64,000 bases of DNA from Centroberyx gerrardi (taxonomy: Eukaryota > Chordata > Actinopteri > Beryciformes > Berycidae), in NCBI RefSeq assembly GCF_048128805.1, contig NC_136013.1, forward strand, positions 900,126 through 964,125, given 5' to 3'. The notes beneath the pieces are model-generated. The model was not told the DNA's origin and made no database searches. It was given only the letters and a program-made list of their open reading frames with translations. The position numbers were made by a program, and so were the translations under genes. Position 1 is the stretch's first letter. Each line of letters begins with the position of its first letter. Of the stretch, positions 44,401-56,400 are shown one piece after another.

Positions 44401-47400
44401 GGTACGTTGATACAAAGCAGAACCCGGCTGATGAGGCCTCTCGCGGGGTGAAAGTTGAGTACCTTCTCACATGCAGCAGATGGATCCATGGCCCAGACTT
44501 TCTTTTCAAGAATGAAAGAGAATGGCCTATTAACATCGTGGATTCTGTTTCTATCAGCAGTGATGACCCAGAGGTCAAAGGAGAGGCTACAGTGAATACT
44601 GTAGTCATCAAAGATGCACCAAATGCAACGAATATTATCAACAAAGAGGCACAGAATGCAACAAACCAGCTGATAACCTATTTCTCTTCATGGAAAAGGC
44701 TAAAGATCTCAGTTGCTTGCTTTCTCCAGGTGAGAAAGATGTTGCAGTTGTTGAGTCAGAAGAGAAAAGAAATACAGACTTCTGTGTCCAGCAGTGGACT
44801 TGACATAACTCAACAGAAGAACAAAGTGGAAAAGGAGATGCAAAGATTCAGAGCCACACTGGGTGGTCAAACCTTGTCTCTTGAAGATATTGACACCGCT
44901 GAAAGTGCCATCATTTGGTACTCTCAACTGGAAAGGTTCAGTGATGAAATAACTGCTTTGAAAAGGGGAACATCTGGAGTGAAGAAAATCAGTCACATTT
45001 ACAAACTTGATCCAGTGCTGGAAAAGGGGCTCTTGAGAGTGGGAGGAAGGCTCAGCAAAGCAGCAATGCCTGATGGCATGAAACACCCAGTCATTCTTGC
45101 TAAAGATCAGCACATCTCCACTCTCATTTTACGCAACATTCATGAGCAATTAGGACATTGCGGAAGAAATCACCTGCTTTCCAGACTTCGTCAACAGTAT
45201 TGGATCACCAGCGCAAATGCTGCTGCCAGAAGGATCCTCTCTTCCTGTGTCGTTTGCAGACGTTATAGGGGAAAGCTGGGTGAACAAAAGATGGCAGATT
45301 TGCCGAAAGAAAGACTTCAACCTGACCTCCCACCATTCACAAATGTAGGCGTTGATTATTTTGGCCCTTTTGAGGTGAAGGTAGGCCGCAGCCTCATCAA
45401 ACGCTATGGAGTTATCTTCACCTGCATGGCCAGTAGGGCAGTGCATTTGGAAATGGCATACTCATTAGACACCAGTTCTTGCATCCATGCACTGCGCAGA
45501 TTCATTCCAGAAGAGGCCAAGTATCACACATCAGATCAGACAACGGAACCAACTTTGTGGGAGCAGAACGTGAAATGAGAGAAGCTCTATCTGCTCTGAA
45601 TCACAAGAAAATTCAAAACTCATTACTTCAGTCTGGAGTGAAATGGAGCTTCAACACTCCTGCTGCATCACATCATGGTGGAGCATGGGAAAGAATCATT
45701 TGCATGGTCAGAAAGGTGCTGAACTCAGTACTTCATCAGCAAAACGTGGATGATGAAGGATTGCAAACTCTTCTGTGCGAGGTGGAAGCCATATTGAATG
45801 ACCGTCCCATCACAAAAATCTCAGATGACCCTAATGATCTCGAACCCCTGACTCCAAATCACATCCTCTTGTTGAAAGGCAAACCTGCTCTACCATCTGG
45901 GCTTTTCGAGAAAAGTGACTTGTACACCAAACGACGATGGAGGCAAGTTCAATTCCTCTCAGATCTCTTTTGGCACAGATGGATTCGGGAGTATTTACCA
46001 CTGTTACAGGAACGACAACGATGGTCAAAGGACAAGAGAAGCTTTGTCACAGGAGATATCGTCATTGTAGCGGACTCTACTGCCCCTCGCGGATCCTGGT
46101 TGTTGGGGAAGGTACTGCAGACCTTTCCTGACACACGGGGACTGGTGCGGTCTGTTAAAGTCCAGACCAAATGCAACATACTGGAGCGACCGGTCACAAA
46201 GATCTGTCTTCTGCAGGAAGCTGATTAAAGACTGATGTAAAATCCATATTCCAACATTGGGGTTATTTCTGACCCTATGGACACATACATGAACATTATG
46301 GACTGAAAACACACACTTGCACTATGGACTTGTCATTGGCTCCATTGTTTGTATGGTGTTGAATTGTTATGTTATTTTACAGTAACAATTAGGGGCCGGT
46401 GTGTTGTAGCCAATTTTGATGTGTGCTATATGTTGTTTGTGGTAAGTTGTGTAAATGTTGTTGTTGCTACTTCACCTGCGCACTAGAGGGCATAGGCAGG
46501 TAATCACAGTAGTCACATAGCCTACATAGGGGAGTCACAGGTGATCAGCTGGGGGGAATTAGGAACTGAGGAAGCCACACAGTTTTTCAATCGTGTGTGG
46601 GCGCCTGTGCTTTTTTGGTCCTGTCGTGTTGTTTTGTTTTGTTTCATATCGAGCTCGTTTTTATATCACTCAACCAATGCACCCGGCTTTTGTAGGTGAC
46701 TTTAAATCTACATATATGTAAATAAAGTGTCAAACGCATACTCCATGGCAGACCTAATTTTTTGCACCACCACGCGTTGGAAATGCCTTCAAACTCCCTC
46801 AAGTGGCCTTTTTTTGTTGTTCGATTGCCACTATACAAACCATACACTAGGGTCAGGGAGTCACACTAGGGTCACTACACACAATTTGGTTTAGATTAAC
46901 AAACTGTACTACACCACTCAAGAGTTATTTTTGTGCACACCATATAATTAGGTGAATCAAACTACACCATGCAATAAGGAGTCCCTTTATCCTCCCTATC
47001 ACTTAGCCCCCAAAGTAGCACAACAAAAGCCCCATAGGGAGAACTAAACAGAAAACTGGCCCGTATGGTCAGATTAGTTAAAACGAAGGCACTTCTATAC
47101 TGCATACAGCTCTAATATGGGAAAAACAGTGGTTGGCTTTCCATCGATTTGGCACTTGACAGATTTTACAAAACATACAATTTATTAGACATCACAGGGC
47201 AGAGAAATGTATAGAGCACTGTGATAGATTCAACAGAGTGCCTTAATGTACCTTGTAACATTTAAACCATCCAGAACTCAAGAGTCTGCGCCCAAATCTC
47301 GCCCTTAAGATGCACTAGATAAAATACAAGAGTATTAGCACAGGAAAACAACAAAAACACAGAAAAAACATTAAAGGAATAGTTCACCCAAAAATGAAAA

Positions 47401-50400
47401 CTCAGTCATTATCTACTCACCCCCATGTCAGCTGACACTCGGGTGAAGTTTGTTAGTCCGTACAGCCCTGAGCTCCACAGCGGAACGGCGTAGAAGCCTT
47501 CTCCAAAACAGTTGAAGTTGCTGGGGACCTGACTTGACTTCAAAGTGAAAAACATAACAGACAATATCCATAAAATGGCTCCATGCAGCTCGTCCAGCAT
47601 AATGCAAGTCTCTGTTTTAAACCAATGAATTTGTATTTAATCATCAAATCCAATAAGTGAGCACCCATATTACTGTTTAATGTCAAAATAATAATGAAAA
47701 ATGCCATTAAGTGTGCCATTTTTAACTATAAACGCTGCATGTATTACACTGTGCAGAATACATACAGAACAAAGACATCAAACATTAATATGGGTGCCGA
47801 CTTATTGAATTTGACGATAAAATACAAAGTAATTGGTTTAAAACAGTATTTCTACCCATTTTCAAATCTCGCGCTTTTATTTTGAAGGCTAAACGGCCAA
47901 ACCGGAAGTCTTGTTTCTGCTAACTCGAGCAAGAGTGGCGATTTCAGCTAAATAATGGTGTAAATGTCTTTTCAAGTCACTTTGGGATCGGTTGGCTTCT
48001 GGAGACTTGTATTATGCTGGACGAGCTGCATGGAGACATTTTATAATAATAATAATAATAATAAAACATTAGACTTGTATAGCGCTTTTCTAGGTACTCA
48101 AAGACACTTCACATACAGGGTAAAATAATTTAATAGAAAATTTATAATAATAAAAAGAAATAAAAGACAAGAATAAAAGTAGGTAGTTAAAAACTACAGG
48201 AATCGAAAGATGGAGGGAAGGGAGAGGAGGTTAACAGGTGAAAGCAAGCTTGAAGAGGTGAGTTTTGAGGGCCTGTTTGAAAGAAGGCAGGGTGTTAGCC
48301 TGCTGTTAGCCGGATGTGGATGGGGAGGGCGTTCCAGAGGGAGGGTGCAGCAACTGAAAAGGCCCTGTCGCCCCAGGTCCGGAGCTTGGTCCTGGTGGTC
48401 TTGAGAGTGGTTGCGTCCGCGGACCTGAGGCATCGGGTAGGGGTGTGGCGGGGATGAGGTCGGAGAGGTATGGAGGGGCCAGGTTGTGTATGGCTTTGTA
48501 GGTGGTGAGTAGTATTTTAAAGTCAATCCTATGTTTAACCGGGAGCCAGTGGAGGTTGTGAAGGACAGGGGTGATGTGATCTCGGCGGCGGGTGGAGGTG
48601 AGCAGGCAGGCAGCGGAGTTCTGGACGTATTGAAGTTTATTAAGGGTTTTGTTTGGTAAGCCGTAGAGGATGCTATTGCAGTAGTCGAGTCTGGAAGTTA
48701 TGAGGGCATGGATGAGGGTTTCGGCAGCGGCAAAGGACAGGGAGGGCCGGAGGCGGGCAATGTTCCTGAGGTGGAAGAAGGCAGTTTTTGTGACCTGGTT
48801 GACATGGGGTAGAAATGAGAGGGTGGGGTCAAGGATGATTCCAAGGTTGCAGACCTGGGTGGAGGGGGTGACGATGGAGCCATCGATGTTGAGTGAGAAG
48901 GTCTGGGCGGAGCGGGTGAGGGAGTTTGGGCCGATGATGAGGATTTCAGATTTATTGCAGTTGAGTTTGAGAAAGTTCTGTTGCATCCATGATTTTGTGT
49001 CTGCAAGGCAGGTGGTGAGGGTGGAGTGGGTGGTTGAGGTGATGGTTTTGGAGGGGAGGTAGAGTTGAGTGTCATCGGCGTAGCAGTGGAAACGGAGGCC
49101 ATGACGGTGGAGGATCTGTCCAAGAGGGAGGATGTACAGGATGAAGAGGAGGGGACCAAGTACTGAACCTGGGGGACACCATGGCCTACTCCTTCACCAA
49201 ACCACCCAAAATCTGAAGGTTTAAAATATTTGGTTAACCACTAGAAACTGACAGTCTTACTTGGTGCTACAGGTCTAATCAGAATCTTGAAACCATGAGT
49301 TTGGAAAAGCTACGAGCTAAGAGGGAAGTCAACTCAACATAGAGCACACCAAACAACAGCTGGCATCAGCTACTGTCTTCCAAGATGTAATGAGTGCAGG
49401 GAAAGAGGCCAGGGTTGATCCTCCTCCCCCGTTTATGCTCTCTCCTATTCACCTGGGTCCTAGTGCTAGACAGATTTCCTTCACTGAGAGTGCTTGGTCC
49501 TAATACTTTCCCCCACTACATGTGCATGAATATTTGTTGCAATTTCATGTTAACTCATGCACTAGAAAGTGTTTGAAATTTGTCTGTTGACGTCTGTTGT
49601 CAGTTTCAGGAACACCTGCACAGTTGCAGGTTCACAGGATCAGGAACAACACCCTGGGACACTGGAGATGGAAGAAAAGAAGCTACTTCTAGATGTATGT
49701 CTGAAGGCAGCACTTTACAAGAGAGAAAGCTTTCACAATGTGGTGAATACACTCTTCTCACTGTTCTCTGTTCACACTGAGAGATACGACTTCCTTCTTG
49801 ATTTACATCAACATATCAAGAGTCAAGGATATACAAGTGTCATTCCATTACTGAAGCCACTTTACCAGTCAGCTGCTGCAGTCTGGTCCATCAGGCTCTC
49901 AGAGAGAAAGGCCTCCCTCCTCCTGGAAGTGCTGAAACTCCAATCAGAAAAGAAACCAGTGAAGCTGACAGGCTGTTCAGATGAAGAGAGTGAAGTGTGG
50001 AGTTTCCTACAGTGTCTGCCTCACATCTCACAGCTCAGGTAAATGGACTGTCATTCATTCAGATATTTTAAGTCTACATATAATAACTAACTCAATGGAT
50101 AGTATGAGGATATTTATTTTTGATTGATGCATTGTATTTGTACTTAATGCAGATTAATCTTTTATTACTTTTACTGATTTCTCCCTACCGTTTAAGAGAT
50201 ACAGTGTCTGTCCATATTGTTTTGTTCTCTATATGATGCAGAAATCAAATCATGGCATAATCATTCATTCTCATTGTTCCAGTTTCTGTCGTCTGAGTTT
50301 AAAACCTGTAGAAGGAGCCAAGTTCTTGGGGAATCTCTTCTGTCGAGCAGCAGAGAGGGAACAACAGACAGGAGAGAAGATACTGGAGCTGTTATCATCA

Positions 50401-53400
50401 GTGTGCAGTTACAACTCATTCCCTCTCAATGACATGGATATTGATGATGATGATGATGATGATGATGATGTTGATAAAAAGGACTATCAGTGTGATTTCC
50501 TACTGGACCTGTGCTCCCATGTGAAGAACTATGAGACTCTAACAGGCAGGAGTGTCCTTCCAGCATTACAGTCAGTTTACCAGTCAGCTCCTGCAGTCTG
50601 GTCCATCAGGCTCTCAGAGAGAAAGGCCTCCCTCCTCCTGGAAGTGCTGAAACTCCAATCAGGAAAGAAACCAGTGAAGCTGACAGGCTGGTCAGATGAA
50701 GAGAGTGAAGTGTGGAGTTTCCTACAGTGTCTACCTCACATCTCACAGCTCAGGTGATGGGATTAATATAAAAAAATTAGAACATGGCTGCACATGTAAA
50801 ATAATCCACTCTTCCTATTCAAAACAATATTTAACCTTCATTTAACCATGAGGTCAGTTAATATTTTTTTATTCCCAGTCAGGGCCTCCAGAAAAATACA
50901 TTCCAACTTAGTGAGAAAAAAAGTTTCCCAATTTCCGAGAATAAAGTATACATACAGTATTTTAACTGCCTTTAAACATATCAACATGCAGATTAAAACA
51001 TGGTGACAAATCTACATGAAGCAATATTTAATGTTGACCTGCTCAGTAAAGAGTCTGCCTTTCAGTTCAGATTCCAAAAGATATAAAGTGGATTTTAATA
51101 TTAACATGTTTTATCTGTACATTGTGATGTAATTTGACATGTAAAAGCTCGGTGATGTGATGTTTTCTATATCAGTGATGTTTTATATTTCAGTTTTTGG
51201 TTATCGAGGCTCTCCCTTTATGTTTTGAACCCTCTGCAGATTCACTGTTCCTCAGAATCAAACAGGATCACTTGTAGAGGGAAGAAAGAAGGAAACATTT
51301 CTAATGAATCTGTGTCTGCAAGCAGCGCTCCATGAGAGGACAACCATACAAAGTGCAATAGCCAAGGTGTTTTCACTCTCTAAATGTTGGCATCAGAAAT
51401 GGGATTTCCTACTGGACCTGTACTCCCATGTGAAGGACTATGAGACTCTAACAGGCAGGAGTGTCCTTCCAGCATTACAGTCAGTTTACCAGTCAGCTGC
51501 TGCAGTCTGGTCCATCAGGCTCTCAGAGAGAAAGGCCTCCCTCCTCCTGGAAGTGCTGAAACTCCAATCAGAAAAGAAACCAGTGAAGCTGACAGGCTGG
51601 TCAGATGAAGAGAGTGAAGTGTGGAGTTTCCTACAGTGTCTGCCTCACATCTCACAGCTCAGGTAAATGGATTGTCATTCATTCACATGATTTCAGTCTA
51701 CATATAAAAGTTATCTCATTAGACAGTATGTGGATATTTAGTCATGATTAATGCACTGCACACATACTTCATGTAGATCTATTATTACTTTCTCTCTACT
51801 AATTTCTCCCTAACATTTAAGAGATACAGTGTCTGTCTTGGTTGATTGGTTCTCTGCTGTATATGATGCAGAAATCAGATCATCACATCATTTTTTTCAT
51901 TGTCATTGTTCCAGTTTCTGTCATCTGAGTTTAAAACCTGTAGAAGGAGCCAAGTTCTTGGGGAATCTCTTCTGTCGAGCAGCAGAGAGGGAACAACAGA
52001 CAGGAGAGAAGATACTGGAGCTGTTATCATCAGTGTGCAGTTACAACACATTCCCTCTCAATCACCCAGTATATGTCAGTGATGATGAGTATCAGTGTGA
52101 TTTCCTACTGGACCTGTGCTCCCATGTGAAGGACTATGAGACTCTAACAGGCAGGAGTGTCCTTCCAGCATTACAGTCAGTTTACCAGTCAGCTGCTGCA
52201 GTCTGGTCCATCAGGCTCTCAGAGAGAAAGGCCTCCCTCCTCCTGGAAGTGCTGAAACTCCAATCAGGAAAGAAACCAGTGGAGCTGACAGGCTGTTCAG
52301 ATGAAGAGAGTGAAGTGTGGAGTTTCCTACAGTGTCTACCTCACATCTCACAGCTCAGGTGATGGGATTAATATAAAAAAATTCGAACATGGCTGTACAT
52401 GTAAAATAATCCACTCTTCATATTCAAAACAATATTTAACCTTCATTTAACCATGAGGTCAGTTAATATTTTTTTATTCCCAGTCAGGGCCTCCAGAAAA
52501 ATACATTCCACCTTAGTGAGAAAAAAAGTTTCCCAATTTCCGAGAATAAAGTATACATACAGTATTTTAACTGCCTTTAAACATATCAACATGCAGATTA
52601 AAACATGGTGACAAATCTACATGAAGCAATATTTAATGTTGACCTGCTCAGTAAAGAGTCTGCCTTTCAGTTCAGCTTCAATAAGATATAAAGTAGATTT
52701 TAACATTAACATGTTTTATCTGTACATTGTGATGTAATTTGACATGTAAAAACTCGGTGATGTGATGTTTTCTATATCAGTGATGTTTTATATTTCAGTT
52801 TTTGGTTATCGAGGCTCTCCCTTTATGTTTTGAACCCTCTGCAGATTCACTGTTCCTCAGAATCAAACAGGATCACTTGTAGAGGGAAGAAAGAAGGAAA
52901 CATTTCTAATGAATCTGTGTCTGCAAGCAGCGCTCCATGAGAGGACAACCATACAAAGTGCAATAGAAGAGGTGTTTTCACTGTCTAAATGTTGGCATCA
53001 GAAATGGGATTTCCTACTGGACCTGTACTCCCATGTGAAGGACTATGAGACTCGAACAGGCAGGAGTGTCCTTCCAGCATTACAATCAGTTTACCAGTCA
53101 GCTGCTGCAGTCTGGTCCATCAGGCTCTCAGAGAGAAAGGCCTCCCTCCTCCTGGAAGTGCTGAAACTCCAATCAGGAAAGAAACCAGTGAAGCTGACAG
53201 GCTGTTCAGATGAAGAGAGTGAAGTGTGGAGTTTCCTACAGTGTCTGCCTCACATCTCACAGCTCAGGTAAATGGATTGTCATTCATTCATATGATTTCA
53301 GTCTACATATAAAAGTTATCTCATTAGACAGTATGTGGATATTTAGTCATGATTAATGCACTGCACACATACTTCATGTAGATCTATTATTACTTTCTCT

Positions 53401-56400
53401 CTACTAATTTCTCCCTAGCATTTAAGAAATACAGTGTCTGTCTTGGTTGATTGGTTCTCTGCTGTATATGATGCAGAAATCAGATCATCACATCATTTTT
53501 TTCATTGTTATTGTTCCAGTTTCTGTCATCTGAGTTTAAAACCTGTAGAAGGAGCCAAGTTCTTGGGGAATCTCTTCTGTCGAGCAGCAGAGAGGGAACA
53601 ACAGACAGGAGAGAAGATACTGGAGCTGTTATCATCAGTGTGTAGTTACAACACATTCCCTCTCAATGACATGGTGGATATTGATGATGATAAGTATCAG
53701 TGTGATTTCCTACTGGACCTGTGCTCCCGTGTGAAGGACTATGAGACTCTAACAGGCAGGAGTGTCCTTCCAGCATTACAGTCAGTTTACCAGTCAGCTC
53801 CTGCAGTCTGGTCCATCAGGCTCTCAGAGAGAAAGGCCTCCCTCCTCCTGGAAGTGCTGAAACTCCAATCAGGAAAGAAACCAGTGGAGCTGAGAGGCTG
53901 GTCAGATGAAGAGAGTGAAGTGTGGAGTTTCCTACAGTGTCTGCCTCACATCTCACAGCTCAGGTAAATGGATTGTCATTCATTCAGATATTTTAAGTCT
54001 ACATATAATAACTAACTCAATGGATAGTATGAGGATATTTATTTTTGATTGATGCATTGTATTTGTACTTACTGCAGATTAATCTTTTATTACTTTTACT
54101 GATTTCTCCCTACCGTTTAAGAGATACAGTGTCTGTCCATATTGTTTTGTTCTCTATATGATGCAGAAATCAAATCATGGCATAATCATTCATTCTCACT
54201 GTTCCAGTTTCCATCGTTGGTCTTTAAAACCTGTAGAAGGAGCCAAGTTCTTGGGGAATCTCTTCTGTCGAGCAGCAGAGAGGGAACAACAGACAGGAGA
54301 GAAGATACTGGAGCTGTTATCATCAGTGTGCAGTTACAACACATTCCCTTTCAATCACCCAGCATATGTCAGTAAGGAGTATCAGTGTGATTTCCTACTG
54401 GACCTGTACTCCCATGTGAAGGACTATGAGACTCTAACAGGCAGGAGTGTCCTTCCAGCATTACAGTCAGTTTACCAGTCAGCTGCTGCAGTCTGGTCCA
54501 TCAACCTCTCAAAGAGAAAGGCCTCCCTCCTCCTGGAAGTGCTGAAACTCCAATCAGGAAAGAAACCAGTGAAGCTGACAGGCTGTTCAGATGAAGAGAG
54601 TGAAGTGTGGAGTTTCCTACAGTGTCTACCTCACATCTCACAGCTCAGGTAAATGGATTGTAATTCATTCATATGATTTCAGTCTACATATAAAAGTTAT
54701 CTCATTAGACAGTATGTGGATATTTAGTCATGATTAATGCACTGCACACATACTTCATGTAGATCTATTATTACTTTCTCTCTACTAATTTCTCCCTAGC
54801 ATTTAAGAGATACAGTGTCTGTCTTGGTTGATTGGTTCTCTGCTGTATATGATGCAGAAATCAGATCATCACATTATTTTTCATTGTTATTGTTCCAGTT
54901 TCTGTCGTCTGAGTTTAAAACCTGTAGAAGGAGCCAAGTTCTTGGGGAATTTCTTCTGTCGAGCAGCAGAGAGGGAACAACAGACAGGAGAGAAGATACT
55001 GGAGCTGTTAGCATCAGTGTGCAGTTACAACTCATTCCCTCTCAATGACCCAGCTTATGTCAGTGATGAGTATCAGTGGGATTTCCTACTGGACCTGTAC
55101 TCCTATGTGAAGGACTATGAGACTCTAACAGGCAGGAGTGTCCTTCCAGCATTACAGTCAGTTTACCAGTCAGCTGCTGCAGTCTGGTCCATCAGGCTCT
55201 CAGAGAGAAAGGCCTCCCTCCTCCTGGAAGTGCTGAAACTCCAATCAGAAAAGAAACCAGTGGAGCTGACAGGCTGGTCAGATGAAGAGAGTGAAGTGTG
55301 GAGTTTCCTACAGTGTCTGCCTCACATCTCACAGCTCAGGTAAATGGATTGTCATTCATTCAGATATTTTAAGTCTACATATAATAACTAACTCAATGGA
55401 TAGTATGAGGATATTTATTTTTGATTGATGCATTGTATTTGTACTTAATCCAGATTAATCTTTTATTACTTTTACTGATTTCTCCCTACCGTTTAAGAGA
55501 TACAGTGTCTGTCCATATTGTTTTGTTCTCTATATGATGCAGAAATCAAATCATGGCATAATCATTCATTCTCATTGTTCCAGTTTCCATCGTTGGTCTT
55601 TAAAACCTGTAGAAGGAGCCAAGTTCTTGGGGAATCTCTTCTGTCGAGCAGCAGAGAGGGAACAACAGACAGGAGAGAAGATACTGGAGCTGTTATCATC
55701 AGTGTGCAGTTACAACACATTCCCTCGCAATGACCCAGCTTATGTCAGTGATGATGACTATCAGTGTGATTTCCTACTGGACCTGTACTCCCATGTGAAG
55801 GACTATGAGACTCTAACAGGCAGGAGTGTCCTTCCAGCATTACAGTCAGTTTACCAGTCAGCTCCTGCAGTCTGGTCCATCAGGCTCTCAGAGAGAAAGG
55901 CCTCCCTCCTCCTGGAAGTGCTGAAACTCCAATCAGGAAAGAAACCAGTGAAGCTGACAGGCTGTTCAGATGAAGAGAGTGAAGTGTGGAGTTTCCTACA
56001 GTGTCTGCCTCACATCTCACAGCTCAGGTAAATGGATTGTAATTCATTCATATGATTTCAGTCTACATATAAAAGTTATCTCATTAGACAGTATGTGGAT
56101 ATTTAGTCATGATTAATGCACTGCACACATACTTCATGTAGATCTATTATTACTTTCTCTCTACTAATTTCTCCCTAACATTTAAGAGATACAGTGTCTG
56201 TCTTGGTTGATTGGTTCTCTGCTGTATATGATGCAGAAATCAGATCATCACATAATTTTTTCATTCTCACTGTTCCAGTTTCTATCGTCGGAGTTTAAAA
56301 CCTGTAGAAGGAGCCAAGTTCTTGGGGAATCTCTTCTGTCGAGCAGCAGAGAGGGAACAACAGACAGGAGAGAAGATACTGGAGCTGTTATCATCAGTGT

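Larger units (their letters stand above)
39145..46830 (+). mobile_element. BEL/Pao LTR retrotransposon BEL-2 in NLR intron 3
   Basis: A 7.7-kb element in the same orientation as the NLR gene. LTRs of 431 and 429 bp differ by a 2-bp indel and about two substitutions, so it is very young. Gag, protease, RT, RNase H and integrase follow in BEL/Pao order but in three shifted frames. The PPT AATTAGGGGCCGG is identical to that of BEL-1 although the LTRs are unrelated. The immediate flanks (caaag and ctata) show no target duplication. Confidence 0.93.

Noticed and set aside
24507..46830. The two BEL elements considered as endogenous retroviruses
   Set aside because: Gene order and sequence fit BEL/Pao retrotransposons and no envelope-like ORF is present between pol and the 3' LTR.
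24507..46830. BEL-1 and BEL-2 as one inverted duplication around the NLR 5' exons
   Set aside because: They are in opposite orientation but have unrelated LTRs and different damage, so they are independent insertions.
51900..52082. Short plus-strand ORFs ([21 protein letters not shown]...) repeated in each A unit
   Set aside because: Same DNA as the A exons in another frame; they cross the acceptor site and do not join in phase with neighbours.
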